64,000 bases of DNA from an uncultured Bacteroidales bacterium. Its GTDB lineage: Bacteria; Bacteroidota; Bacteroidia; Bacteroidales; FEN-979. The notes under the pieces were generated by a model, which worked only from the letters and a program-made list of their open reading frames with translations, had not been told where the DNA came from and did not search any database. Location: NCBI GenBank assembly GCA_903837605.1, contig CAILVF010000045.1, positions 39,386 to 103,385 of the forward strand, given 5' to 3'. A program made the position numbers and the translations under genes. This document shows, in pieces, positions 35,966-46,211 of the stretch. Positions within the stretch are counted from its first letter, which is position 1; each line of letters begins with the position of its first letter.

Positions 35966-37791
35966 AGTATATTTACCGGTATACGCCTGAGATCATCGTC
36001 CTGCTGTACGTTTGTCTTTTCTTCGGCTTCAAGAGCCCCGAAAAGCCCTGGGACAGGGTCATCAACAGCGACGGTAAAGCTTATTACGCCTATCTCCCGG
36101 CAATTTTCATACACCATGACCTTCAGTACAAATTCGTGGAGGATTATGAATGGGTTTATTATCCCCATGACAAGGCGGCCTTCAAGGAATTCAGGATGAA
36201 AGCAGGTAAGGGGGTGGTGAACAAGACCTATCCCGGCATGGCCCTGGTTTGGACCCCTTTCTTTTTGACCGCCCATTTCATCGCCTGGCTGGAGTTGTTC
36301 CATACCGACGGGTATTCACTCCCCTACCAGTACATGATCGCCCTCGCATCGCTCTTCTTTTTATGGCTCGGCGCAAGAACGCTGATGAAGCTCCTGATCA
36401 AATTCGGGTCTTCGGAACAAAATGCCGCCTTCATTGCAGCCGTGGTCACCCTTGGGACCAACCTGTTGTATTATACTATCACTGAAGGCTCGATGACCCA
36501 TGTGTATTCATTTGCGCTGATCACGAGTTTCCTGCTTACAACGTACAACCTTACCCATACCGCTAAAACAAAGTGGTTCGGGATCTCTATGTTCCTGCTG
36601 GCGTTGATCATACTCATACGTCCCACCAATGTGATGGTGCTGCTGCTGGTTCCTTTTGTGACCGGGAGCAGGCAGAGGCTTACCGATACCATGGCCAGGC
36701 TCAAAGCCGCGAAGTCATCCGCCATCATAGGAATACTTGTTTTTTTACTGATGATGTTCATTCCCTTCCTGCTGTGGAAGCTGCAGTGCAATCAATGGAT
36801 AGTATATTCTTATGGCGACGAAGGATTTAAATTTCTAAGCCCTCATTTCCTGGGGATCCTGGGGAGTTACAACAGGGGATGGTTTATTTATACGCCGGTG
36901 GCCTTTGTTTCCATGTTCGGGTTCGTCGGTTTATACCGCAGAAGCTGGTTCCATGCACTGGTCCTGCTCATTTTCCTTGTCCTCTTTACCTATGTCGCTT
37001 CCAGCTGGTGGGTATGGTATTATGCTTCCAAATGCGGGCAAAGGGTCTTTATCGACATTTATGCAGTTGTCGGGCTGTTGCTGGTCTTCCTTTACGGGAA
37101 TTTCAAATCGCTGAATGTCCGCCGCAGCCTGACCATCCTGCTCATCGCCCTGTCGGCCCTGAACATATTCCAGTATTACCAGCATACCCGCTGGATATTC
37201 CCCCCGTATGTCATCACTTCCGAAATATTCTGGGACTCGTTTTTCAGCACCGATAAAACAGCCAGGGCATATATTCCAAAAGATGCTGTGGTTACTGTGG
37301 TTTCCTTCAGCAACGATATGGAAAAGGAGCTTCCCTGGATGAACAATAAAAGCCGCACCAACCTGGTTTCTTACAGCGGAAGCTGGTCGTCGAAAGCCGA
37401 TACCGTGCTTCCTTACAGTTCGGGGATGGAGCTGAAGGCCGACAGTCTTTTCACAACCGCCAACCGCATCATTCGTGTTACCGCTATGGTGCTCTCGCCC
37501 CGTGAACGCACCGATGCCACCGTGGTTGCCGATTTCAGCGTGAACGGCAAGGGCATCAGCTATAACCCGTTTTACCTGCTTAACTTCATCAGGCCCGACG
37601 AATGGGTGAAGGTACAGGTAGCGTTCTATGTCCCTGCAGGGCTTCCCAGGGAGGCCGTTTCGAAGGTGTATTTTTACAACCCGGCCAGATATCTTCCGAT
37701 CTTTATCGATGACATGAAAGTGGATTATATCTCATTGAAAGACGAGGCGGATTACAGGAAAATTGAAGGAGTGGTTTTACCGGCACATTAA
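35962..37791 (+). CDS. Polytopic membrane protein, GT39/PMT-like
   Basis: A 609-residue inner-membrane protein with about 11 hydrophobic segments in residues 1-410 and a ~150-residue extracytoplasmic beta-rich C-terminal domain. Its first loop, SPEKPWDRVINSDGKAYYAYLPAIF, carries an acidic residue like the catalytic Asp of GT-C glycosyltransferases that use polyprenyl-phosphate sugars. Such enzymes glycosylate proteins or lipids on the periplasmic side. The assignment rests on topology and that loop and remains tentative. It is translationally coupled to rlmB and 11 bp upstream of ftsE. Confidence 0.7.
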   Translation: MKYIYRYTPEIIVLLYVCLFFGFKSPEKPWDRVINSDGKAYYAYLPAIFIHHDLQYKFVEDYEWVYYPHDKAAFKEFRMKAGKGVVNKTYPGMALVWTPFFLTAHFIAWLELFHTDGYSLPYQYMIALASLFFLWLGARTLMKLLIKFGSSEQNAAFIAAVVTLGTNLLYYTITEGSMTHVYSFALITSFLLTTYNLTHTAKTKWFGISMFLLALIILIRPTNVMVLLLVPFVTGSRQRLTDTMARLKAAKSSAIIGILVFLLMMFIPFLLWKLQCNQWIVYSYGDEGFKFLSPHFLGILGSYNRGWFIYTPVAFVSMFGFVGLYRRSWFHALVLLIFLVLFTYVASSWWVWYYASKCGQRVFIDIYAVVGLLLVFLYGNFKSLNVRRSLTILLIALSALNIFQYYQHTRWIFPPYVITSEIFWDSFFSTDKTARAYIPKDAVVTVVSFSNDMEKELPWMNNKSRTNLVSYSGSWSSKADTVLPYSSGMELKADSLFTTANRIIRVTAMVLSPRERTDATVVADFSVNGKGISYNPFYLLNFIRPDEWVKVQVAFYVPAGLPREAVSKVYFYNPARYLPIFIDDMKVDYISLKDEADYRKIEGVVLPAH

Positions 37792-37802
37792 CGAAGAACT
37801 AC

Positions 37803-38498
37803 ATGAATCAGCCATTTTCGGAACGTACCATAGTACTTGACAAGGTCTCGGTTTACCAGAACGAAAACCTTATTCTTGCCAATGTGAGCCTGAGTGTAAG
37901 CAAGGGTGAATTTGTTTACCTGATCGGAAGGACAGGCAGCGGCAAGAGCAGCCTGCTGAAAACCATTTATGCCGAGCTGCCCATGAGAAACGGCACGGCC
38001 CAGGTTGTAGGTTACGACCTCCGCCGGATCCAGTATGATGAAGTGCCTTTTTTAAGGCGGAAGCTTGGGATAGTGTTCCAGGATTTCCAGTTGCTCACCG
38101 ACCGCACCGTGAATGAGAACCTGCTGTTTGTGATGAGGGCAACAGGATGGAAAGACAAACGCCAGATGCAGAAACGGCTGATGGAAGTCCTGGCCAAATC
38201 AAGCCTGGGGAATAAAGGCAGCAAAATGCCCCACCAGCTGAGCGGGGGCGAGCAGCAAAGAGTGGCTATTGCACGTGCCCTGGTCAATGATCCCGAGATC
38301 ATCCTGGCGGATGAACCAACGGGGAACCTCGACCCGGAAAGCTCCGAAGGCATTATCTCCCTGCTCATGGATATCAGCAGGACAGGGAGGGCTGTTGTGG
38401 TAGCAACCCATAATTACGGCCTCATCGACAAATACCCGGCACGCATGCTCATGTGCGAGAACGGGAAGGTGATCCCTGCGGCCAGTTTGCCCGGATAA
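37803..38498 (+). CDS. ftsE: FtsE-type ABC transporter ATPase
   Basis: A 231-residue ABC ATPase with Walker [16 protein letters not shown]-loop VFQDFQLL, signature [15 protein letters not shown], Walker [14 protein letters not shown] and the H-loop [10 protein letters not shown]. The close fit to FtsE (a GNLDP Walker B extension, NEN after the Q-loop and a short C-terminus) suggests that it partners FtsX to drive septal peptidoglycan hydrolase activation. No ftsX gene is adjacent, so the assignment from context is moderate. A LolD/MacB-type ATPase is the alternative. Confidence 0.82.
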   Translation: MNQPFSERTIVLDKVSVYQNENLILANVSLSVSKGEFVYLIGRTGSGKSSLLKTIYAELPMRNGTAQVVGYDLRRIQYDEVPFLRRKLGIVFQDFQLLTDRTVNENLLFVMRATGWKDKRQMQKRLMEVLAKSSLGNKGSKMPHQLSGGEQQRVAIARALVNDPEIILADEPTGNLDPESSEGIISLLMDISRTGRAVVVATHNYGLIDKYPARMLMCENGKVIPAASLPG

Positions 38499-38538
38499 AA
38501 TTCAGTATCAGTTATTTATTCGCTTAACAGTAAAGACC

Positions 38539-39099
38539 ATGAAAAAAGTACTAACAGGCGGTGAAATGGACAGGATGCCCCGCTGGGCATTTAAGATGAT
38601 GGCATTTATGTTTAACATCTCCGACCTTTTCAAATCACCCGATCAGCGCCTCAGACCATTCAGTCTTCAAAAAGGACAAACAGTCATTGATTACGGCTCG
38701 GGCACAGGAAGGTTCCTTAAACCAGCAGCAGAGCTGGTCGGTGAAAACGGACTGGTTTATGCCGTGGACATTCATGAACTTGCCATTGAATCGGCAAACC
38801 AAAGGATAGAGAAATACAAATTGAAGAATGTAAGGCCGGTGCTTACCGACGGTAAAACCGTGAATATCCCCTCAGGCTCGGCCGATGTCATTTACTGCCT
38901 GGATATGTTCCACATGGTGAGTGAGCCTGTTGCCTTCCTTAAAGAACTCAACCGCCTGGTCAAACCAGGTGGCACCTTGTATCTCGAGGACGGCCATCAG
39001 CCACGGGAACGCACGAAAGAGAAAGTAATGAGTTCGGGTTTTTGGAATATTATCGCAGAAGATAAGTCTTTTATAACATGTAACCCCATCAGCAAATAA
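38539..39099 (+). CDS. Class I SAM-dependent methyltransferase
   Basis: A 186-residue Rossmann-fold methyltransferase: VIDYGSGTGRFLKPAAELV binds SAM, YAVDIHELAI gives the acidic residue for the ribose, and the DVIYCLDMFHMVSEP segment is motif IV. It resembles UbiE/Arsenite-methyltransferase-like enzymes but is shorter, and the substrate is not evident. It lies 40 bp after ftsE and 11 bp before the broken thioredoxin-family gene. Confidence 0.85.
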   Translation: MKKVLTGGEMDRMPRWAFKMMAFMFNISDLFKSPDQRLRPFSLQKGQTVIDYGSGTGRFLKPAAELVGENGLVYAVDIHELAIESANQRIEKYKLKNVRPVLTDGKTVNIPSGSADVIYCLDMFHMVSEPVAFLKELNRLVKPGGTLYLEDGHQPRERTKEKVMSSGFWNIIAEDKSFITCNPISK

Positions 39100-39110
39100 A
39101 ATAAGAATAC

Positions 39111-41015
39111 ATGAAAAAACTAATGATCCTTATGCTTGCTTTATTTGCAGGCGTTGTATCCAAAGGCCAGCAGAATATCACGATCCAGCCGGCAAACCCC
39201 AAACCCGGTGATGTCATCACCATCACCTACCGCCCGGCAGGCGACCTGGCAAATACCTCCAGAAAAGTTGAGGCTGCATTCTACCTGTACAGGAGTTCAG
39301 GGACGACAGCCGACGACTTACCCCTCACCCTTTCGGTTAAGGATTATACTGCAACCATCACCACCGATACTTCGGTGAACTTCATCCAGCTTGCTTTTTT
39401 CACCGGTGAGACATTCGACAATAATTTCAATGACGGGTATACCATCCAGTTATGGAAGGGCGGCAAGATCTGCAAGGGAAGCTATGCAAGCCTTGCCAAT
39501 TATTTCATGAACCTGTGCACGAATTCAGGTGTTACAGCCAACCCTGAAAAAGCACTGGCTGCGATCGAAAAAGAACGCTCGCTTTACCCCGAAAACGCCA
39601 GGGCAAATGAAGCGATCTATTATTATCTCATAGGGAAACTGAAGAAAGACCAGCTCCAGGGCATTATAGAAAAGGAGATCGAATCGGCCATGAAAGCCGG
39701 GCTTACAAAGGAAAAGGATTTCACGAGGGTTAAAAGCCTTTACAGCACGGCCAAACTTCCTGCCCAGTCGGCCTTCATCGACAGTCTTGAAAAGGTAAAA
39801 TTCCCCGACGGGACGTGGAAGATCATGGAGGCCTTAAAACAGTTTTACTCGACTGAGGACAAGGACAAAAGAACGGAGCTTGCAAAAACCATAATTTCCA
39901 ACATTGAAACCGATCCAAAGTGGAAAGAGTACAAAGACCTGAAATCGAATTGTGAAATCATCATCATCCAGGGCTATGCCGAAAATAAGCAATGGGACCT
40001 TCTGAAGCAGCAGGAGACCGGTTTCAGCGACAAAATGACCCTTGCATCCATTTACAACGATCTTGCCTGGAAAATGCAGGAAAACGGCGAGAACCTGCAA
40101 AAGGCCGAAGAAATGTCGGCCTGGGCGACCGCAACAGCAAAGAAAGAAGTGACTGCACCCTCCGGCACCAAGCCTGTTTACATCACCACCAGTGCATGGG
40201 CAAAACAGAGGGAAAGGACCTTTGCCAGCTAAGCCGACACCTATGCCATGGTCCTGTTTAAACTGGGAAATTACAAAAAGGGCTTCCCTTACACCCAGGA
40301 AGCCGCAATCACAATTACCAAAGGGAGTGATGCAAGTTTAAACGATACCTGGGCCCTGCTGGCCGAAAAAACATTGCCCGCCTCCAAATGCAAACCACAG
40401 CTTGAGCAGTTTGTCAGGGATGGGAAGGCAGGATCAGCGGCAAAGGAAGTGCTGAAGAGGCTTTATATCACAGAGAAAAAATCCGACGCAGGCTTTGACA
40501 AATACATCCAGGCTCTTGAGAAAGAAGCACAGCTTAAGATCGAAGCCGGGCTCAAAAAGAGCATGCTCAGTGAGAACGCGCCTGTATTTAAATTAAAGAC
40601 CATGCAGGGAGAAGAAGTTGATTTGGAAAAACTCAGGGGGAAAGTGGTCGTGATCGATTTCTGGGCCACCTGGTGCGGACCCTGCAAAGCATCACTTCCC
40701 AGCATGCAGAAAGAGGTGAAAAAATTCAGCAGCAATCCCGATGTTCAGTTCCTGTTCATCGATTCATGGGAAAAGGGCGAGGCGGCCGAAAAACTGAAAA
40801 AAGCTTCAGATTTCATTACCGGCAGTAAATACAGTTTCACCGTGCTCATGGATTATGACGACCAGGTGATAGGCAAATACAAAGTCGAGGGGATCCCTAC
40901 CAAATTCATCATCGATAAAAACGGAATGATCCGGTTCAAAAGCGTAGGTTTTGAAAGTGCAGAGAAGCTGCAGAATGAAATCGAGCTGATGATAGGGATG
41001 TGCCTGAAACAGTAA
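39111..41015 (+). pseudogene. Exported TPR-type thioredoxin-family (TlpA-like) protein broken by one in-frame stop
   Basis: Two segments (39111-40232 and 40248-41015) lie in the same reading frame and form one 634-codon gene interrupted by a TAA at 40230-40232. Upstream sequence has a signal peptide (residues 1-20), an Ig-like domain and helical repeats. Downstream sequence continues the repeats (ADTYAMVLFKLGNYKKGF) and ends with a TlpA/ResA thioredoxin domain with the active site WATWCGPCKASLP (Cys522 and Cys525 counting the stop). Homologous tetratricopeptide units usually have tyrosine at the stop position (SYADTYA), and TAA is one base from TAT or TAC. So this is a recent nonsense mutation, a sequencing error, or a read-through. 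A downstream ATG at 40248 lacks a signal peptide and would not give a normal exported protein. Confidence 0.8.
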
Positions 41016-41021
41016 GCGGGA

Positions 41022-42023
41022 TCAGTTTCCCAGCGTAGCCACCATCACCGCCTTGATGGTATGCAGGCGGTTTTCGGCCTCATCGAATACTATGGATGCT
41101 TCCGATTCAAATACATCTTCGGTCACTTCCAGCCCGTCGAGCTTATATTTTTTGTAGATATCGAGACCTACTTCAGTATCCTTGTTGTGGAAAGCCGGCA
41201 GGCAGTGCATGAATTTCACTTTAGGATTTCCCGTAGCCTTCATCAGTTTTGAATTCACCTGGAAAGGAAGCATCAGCTTGATACGCTCGTCCCAGGCCTC
41301 CTTCGATTCGCCCATGGAAACCCATACATCGGTGTAAACAAAATCGACACCCTTCACGGCTTCGTTCAGTTTTTCGGTGAGCGTTATCTTAGCCCCGGTT
41401 GACTTTGCGATTTCTTTGGCGATCTTCACCAGGCTTTCCTCGGGCCAGAATTTCTTAGGCGCGAAAGCCCTGAAATCCATCCCCATTTTAGCAGCGCCCA
41501 CCATGAGAGAGTTCCCCATGTTGTTACGGGCATCACCGCAATACACGAAAGCCACCTGGTGCAGGGGCTTGTCGCTGTGCTCCATCATCGTCATGAAATC
41601 GGCCAGGATCTGGGTCGGGTGGAACTCGTTGGTAAGCCCGTTCCATACCGGGACCCCTGCGTATTCGGCAAGTTCCTCAACGATCTTTTGACCGAAGCCG
41701 CGGTATTCTATGCCGTCATACATACGCCCCAGAACGCGGGCCGTATCCTTCATCGTTTCTTTTTTGCCAATATGCGAACCTTCGGGACCGAGGTAAGTTA
41801 CGTTAGCTCCCTGGTCGTAAGCGGCTGTTTCGAAAGCGCAGCGGGTGCGTGTAGATGCCTTTTCGAAGATCAGTGCGATGTTCTTTCCCTTTAGCTTCTG
41901 CTGCTCGGTTCCTGCGTACTTGGCCTTTTTGAGGTCAATAGCCAGGTCCAGCAAAAAGCGCATTTCCCTGGGAGTGAAATCCAGTTCCTTTAAAAAATTC
42001 CTGTTTCTGAGATTGAATGCCAT
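41022..42023 (-). CDS. argF: Ornithine carbamoyltransferase
   Basis: A 333-residue carbamoyltransferase with the carbamoyl-phosphate site [25 protein letters not shown], the FHPTQILAD motif and the ornithine-side [14 protein letters not shown]. The sequence is closest to the E. coli ArgF/ArgI and ArcB types. It lacks the features by which many Bacteroidota use N-acetyl- or N-succinylornithine transcarbamylase instead. It makes citrulline from ornithine and carbamoyl phosphate, or runs in reverse in the arginine deiminase pathway; no other arginine gene is in the window to decide. A TATCTTTG box lies 48 bp upstream. Confidence 0.9.
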   Translation of the reverse strand: MAFNLRNRNFLKELDFTPREMRFLLDLAIDLKKAKYAGTEQQKLKGKNIALIFEKASTRTRCAFETAAYDQGANVTYLGPEGSHIGKKETMKDTARVLGRMYDGIEYRGFGQKIVEELAEYAGVPVWNGLTNEFHPTQILADFMTMMEHSDKPLHQVAFVYCGDARNNMGNSLMVGAAKMGMDFRAFAPKKFWPEESLVKIAKEIAKSTGAKITLTEKLNEAVKGVDFVYTDVWVSMGESKEAWDERIKLMLPFQVNSKLMKATGNPKVKFMHCLPAFHNKDTEVGLDIYKKYKLDGLEVTEDVFESEASIVFDEAENRLHTIKAVMVATLGN

Positions 42024-42070
42024 ACGATTGTGTTTTTATAAAGTGTTTATTGTTTGCGGATGACGGGCTG

Positions 42071-42078
42071 CAAAGATA
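42071..42078 (-). promoter_or_regulatory. TATCTTTG -7 box for argF
   Basis: On the minus strand TATCTTTG lies 48 bp before the ATG at 42023. Confidence 0.5.
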
Positions 42079-42154
42079 ACAATTAGGGATTTATGATGTA
42101 CGTTCGGCGAAGCCGAAATGAGCACCAATAAAATTAACAATAATGCGAATAATT

Positions 42155-42251
42155 ACGATTTAAGATTGAACAGTGAACAGTGAATAGTGAACAGTGAATA
42201 GTGACTGGTGACAGGTGACTGGTGACTCATGGCTTATGGCTGGTGGCTGGT
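42155..42251. repeat. Fourteen-unit degenerate heptamer array
   Basis: From ACGATTT (42155-42161) and AAGATTG, the array passes in register through AACAGTG, AATAGTG, ACTGGTG, ACAGGTG, ACTCATG, GCTTATG and GCTGGTG-type units to about 42251. It shares units with the arrays near 6.0, 19.5 and 32.9 kb and lies between divergent genes. Confidence 0.85.
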
Positions 42252-42295
42252 CGGCGAAATAGTTGTAATTTGGACCTTTGAAATTCCACACTCCA

Positions 42296-43540
42296 ATGAG
42301 AACATTCCTGATCACCGCTTCCCTCCTATTTACCCTGCTGCTGAGGGCACAGGATGCAAAGGAGATACTTGAGAAGTCAGTACGGGCCATCGACGGGCTT
42401 GAAAAAACAAGCTACCATGTTGATATATGCCAAACCAACATCCTGAGCGGCGACACAAACCGTTTTGCTGCCGATTGCAGTTTAAAAAGAATACCGTCCG
42501 ATACGATCGCCGGGATGTATTATTTTTTTTCGACAGGGAACCAGGGATTTTACAAGTATAACGGCAACGCATTTTATTCTTACAGTCCCGAGTATTATAA
42601 CTTCATAATCAGGCTGTCGGTAAAAGACAATCCTGAAAGATTCAGGTCAACCAGGTTGCCGAACGGCTCATCTGCACCCGAGGTGACTTCCATAAGTTAT
42701 TATATATTCTCCCTGTTCAAGTCCGTCACGGAGATAAACTCGATACTTGATGAAACATCGGCCGATAAACCCGGAAGCGGGGTACGCCTGAAGGTGATCA
42801 GCGATACCCTGGTCGACGGGGTGAAATGCTGCGGGATCAGGTTTGACAGGCCAAAAAAGAACTTCTCATATTCAAAGCTGATCCTGGTTGACAGGCATAC
42901 TTACCTGCCGGTCGCGGTAATAAAGGATTTCAGGGGAGGGAGTGTTTCATTGAACAGGGAAAACATAGCGGTTGGGCAGTATACCAGTGTGAAATATTCA
43001 AAGATCAAATCATCTGCACCCCGCTTCGATTACCTGATGGGCGATAAAAGCCTTCCCAAAGAAGTTGAAATCAACGATAACCTTCCCGTCTCTGAACCAT
43101 TTAAGATCGGCGGGCAGGCACCGGGCTGGCTGTTGCCCGAAATGAAAACAGGCCGTTTTGTTTCTTCCGACAGCCTGGCGGGCAAAATAATCGTCCTCGA
43201 TTTCACTTCAACCTGGTGCATTCATGGCCTGGACGGGGCTGAAGTCATGAAAGAACTGCGCCGGAAATACAATGACAGGAAGGATCTGCTCTTCATCAAT
43301 GTCTTTTCCAGTGCTGCCGACACCCGGGAGAAAGTTCAGAAATACGCCAATGATCATGGTCTTGAAGGGATCTGCCTGTATAACGCCTCTGTTATAGAGA
43401 AGAAATACGGGATACTCAGTTACCCCAACTTCTTCCTTGTCGACAGGCACGGCCGTATTGCGTATTTCCAGCGTAATTACAGCACCGAGCTGTTTCGTAA
43501 CCTGCTCAGGCAAATCGATGACTGCCTGTTGAAAAAGTAG
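42296..43540 (+). CDS. Exported thioredoxin-fold protein with a degenerate CIHG active site
   Basis: About 414 residues from the ATG at 42296, with a signal peptide (residues 1-19 ending LLRAQ). Residues ~20-260 are a beta-rich lipoprotein-carrier-like domain (DGLEKTSYHVDICQTN, DTLVDGVKCCGIRFDR). The C-terminal ~150 residues are a TlpA-like thioredoxin domain (APGWLLPEMKTGRFVSSDSLAGKIIVLDFTSTWCIHG). The second active-site cysteine is replaced by Gly311, leaving Cys308 alone, so it cannot run a normal dithiol cycle. It may bind or act as a single-cysteine reductase or isomerase. A TTG six codons upstream is the less likely start. It lies downstream of the 14-unit heptamer array. Confidence 0.85.
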   Translation: MRTFLITASLLFTLLLRAQDAKEILEKSVRAIDGLEKTSYHVDICQTNILSGDTNRFAADCSLKRIPSDTIAGMYYFFSTGNQGFYKYNGNAFYSYSPEYYNFIIRLSVKDNPERFRSTRLPNGSSAPEVTSISYYIFSLFKSVTEINSILDETSADKPGSGVRLKVISDTLVDGVKCCGIRFDRPKKNFSYSKLILVDRHTYLPVAVIKDFRGGSVSLNRENIAVGQYTSVKYSKIKSSAPRFDYLMGDKSLPKEVEINDNLPVSEPFKIGGQAPGWLLPEMKTGRFVSSDSLAGKIIVLDFTSTWCIHGLDGAEVMKELRRKYNDRKDLLFINVFSSAADTREKVQKYANDHGLEGICLYNASVIEKKYGILSYPNFFLVDRHGRIAYFQRNYSTELFRNLLRQIDDCLLKK

Positions 43541-43563
43541 CAGGTTTTCAATGGGTCAATTGC

Positions 43564-44730
43564 TTACAGGGCTTTCGTAAGGATTTCGCGGCTTGTTTCC
43601 AGGTCATGGTCGCCGGCTTCGCCCAGGGCCGTAAACCCGTGTGCCCTGAGGTGTTCGACTAAAATATCGACCTGTTCGGGCTTGATCCCACGTTCCGAAA
43701 GACGAGTTTTTAAACCCAGGCTTTCAAAGAAATCACGGGTCTTTTTGATTGCCAGGGTGATCTTTTCGTCCTCGCTGCCTTCGGTGATATTCCATACCCT
43801 TTCGGCGTACTGAAGGAGCTTGGCATGTTTCTTCTTGCGCCTTACTTCAAGCAGGGCCGGCAGGATGATGGCTAATGTTTGTGCATGGTCTATCCCGAAC
43901 AGGTGGGTAATCTCATGCCCTATCATATGCGTGGCCCAGTCCTGGGGCACACCGGCCCCGATGAAACCATTCAATGCCATAGTCGCGCTCCAGTATAGGT
44001 TAGCCCGGGCATCATAGTTTTCAGGTTCAGCAATGTTTGTTGCCCCGATCTCAACCAGGGTTTGAAGAATGCCTTCAGCCATCCGGTCCTGCAACCTTGC
44101 ATCAACAGGGTAGGTAAGGTATTGCTCGGTAGTGTGCACGAATGCGTCAACCACCCCGTTGGCAAGCTGTACCTGTGGAAGTGTAAAGGAAAGTGAAGGA
44201 TCCAGGATTGAAAATACAGGGAAGGTCATATCGCTCTTGAATGGAAATTTTCCGTGGGCGTAACTGATCACTCCCCCGCTGTTCATCTCCGAACCGGTGG
44301 CCGGTAATGTGAGGACAGCGGCAAAGGGAACGTTTTTTTCAACTTCAGCAGGGGTGATCTGCCTGAATCCCGCTTTCAGGATTTCCAGTGCATCTCCTTT
44401 GAAGTAAGATGCCAGGCAGATGAACTTGGTTCCGTCGATTACCGAGCCCCCTCCCACTGCAAGGATGAAATCAACCTTTTCCTTTCTTACCACCGCAGCG
44501 GCTTTCATAAGGGTCACATAGCGCGGATTGGGTTCTATGCCCCCGAATTCATCCACCTTCCTGTTTCCAAGAACTTTTCTGATCCTTGCGATGAGCCCGC
44601 TTTTCAGAGCGCTTCCGCCCCCGTAGGTGATGAGCACATGCGCACCCGCAGGTACATATTTGTCGATACTCTCGAGCCTGTCCTTCCCGAAAATGATTCG
44701 GGTAGGGTTGTACAATTCAAAATTCAGCAT
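43564..44730 (-). CDS. Iron-containing alcohol dehydrogenase, YqhD/BDH type
   Basis: A 388-residue group III alcohol dehydrogenase: AVGGGSVIDGTKFIC binds the NAD(P) cofactor, LTLPATGSEMN follows, and the metal site DWATHMIGHEITHLFGIDHAQTLAIILP supplies the two histidines of the last helix. The overall order and the IEPNPRYVTLMKA segment match E. coli YqhD and butanol dehydrogenases, which reduce short aldehydes with NADPH. The gene is separated from the aldo/keto reductase upstream by a GC-rich palindrome. Confidence 0.9.
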   Translation of the reverse strand: MLNFELYNPTRIIFGKDRLESIDKYVPAGAHVLITYGGGSALKSGLIARIRKVLGNRKVDEFGGIEPNPRYVTLMKAAAVVRKEKVDFILAVGGGSVIDGTKFICLASYFKGDALEILKAGFRQITPAEVEKNVPFAAVLTLPATGSEMNSGGVISYAHGKFPFKSDMTFPVFSILDPSLSFTLPQVQLANGVVDAFVHTTEQYLTYPVDARLQDRMAEGILQTLVEIGATNIAEPENYDARANLYWSATMALNGFIGAGVPQDWATHMIGHEITHLFGIDHAQTLAIILPALLEVRRKKKHAKLLQYAERVWNITEGSEDEKITLAIKKTRDFFESLGLKTRLSERGIKPEQVDILVEHLRAHGFTALGEAGDHDLETSREILTKAL

Positions 44731-44768
44731 AATGTTATCTCCTTTTATTTAATCTCTCCCGGTAAATT

Positions 44769-44813
44769 CCCCGCCCCTGGGGCGGAACCCGGTTCCAGGG
44801 CTCTGCCCCGGGG
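44769..44813. repeat. GC-rich palindromic (REP-like) element
   Basis: The 45-bp segment begins CCCCGCCCCTGGGGCGG, contains the palindrome GGAACCCGGTTCC and ends CCCCGGGG, in an otherwise AT-rich gap between two minus-strand genes. It can fold into several nested hairpins. Confidence 0.6.
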
Positions 44814-44824
44814 TTTATATTTAT

Positions 44825-45841
<1,017 letters not shown>

Positions 45842-45940
45842 TTAAAATTATAATGCAAAGTTCAGTTAAAGCCGGCACATAAAACAACAATTATCGAACA
45901 ATTTTTACGCAAGCCAAACACAGTCGACCCGGGATTTGAT

Positions 45941-46201
45941 TTAATCCTTTTTCATGGAGCTGACGGCTCTTTTGAACCACTTTTTGATCTTCGGGAGGAG
46001 ATTATATTTTTGAACCAGTTCTTTTCCAACCAGGGCGGCTCCAACCCAGAAGATACTAGTTGAAGCTAAAAGAACAGGGTAAATAATAGCATACTGTTTC
46101 AGGGTAAGTTTTAGAAATGGCAGGATAAAGATCACCCCCCAGATGATCCATGTTAATATGATCAGGGAAACCCCGAGAATCCTAAAGAATTTACGTTTCA
46201 T
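45941..46201 (-). CDS. Small two-helix membrane protein, unknown function
   Basis: 86 residues with two hydrophobic segments (about 8-30 and 38-58) and a basic C-terminal tail (KIKKWFKRAVSSMKKD). It lies 10 bp after the DUF255 gene stop on the same strand, so it is likely co-transcribed. It resembles the small transporter-associated proteins that are common in Bacteroidota, but I cannot name it. Confidence 0.65.
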   Translation of the reverse strand: MKRKFFRILGVSLIILTWIIWGVIFILPFLKLTLKQYAIIYPVLLASTSIFWVGAALVGKELVQKYNLLPKIKKWFKRAVSSMKKD

Positions 46202-46211
46202 TTAACACGGC

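Noticed and set aside
40248..41015. Independent cytoplasmic thioredoxin gene starting at 40248
   Set aside because: It is in the same frame as the upstream segment and begins inside a helical repeat without a signal peptide, so it is the second part of one broken gene.
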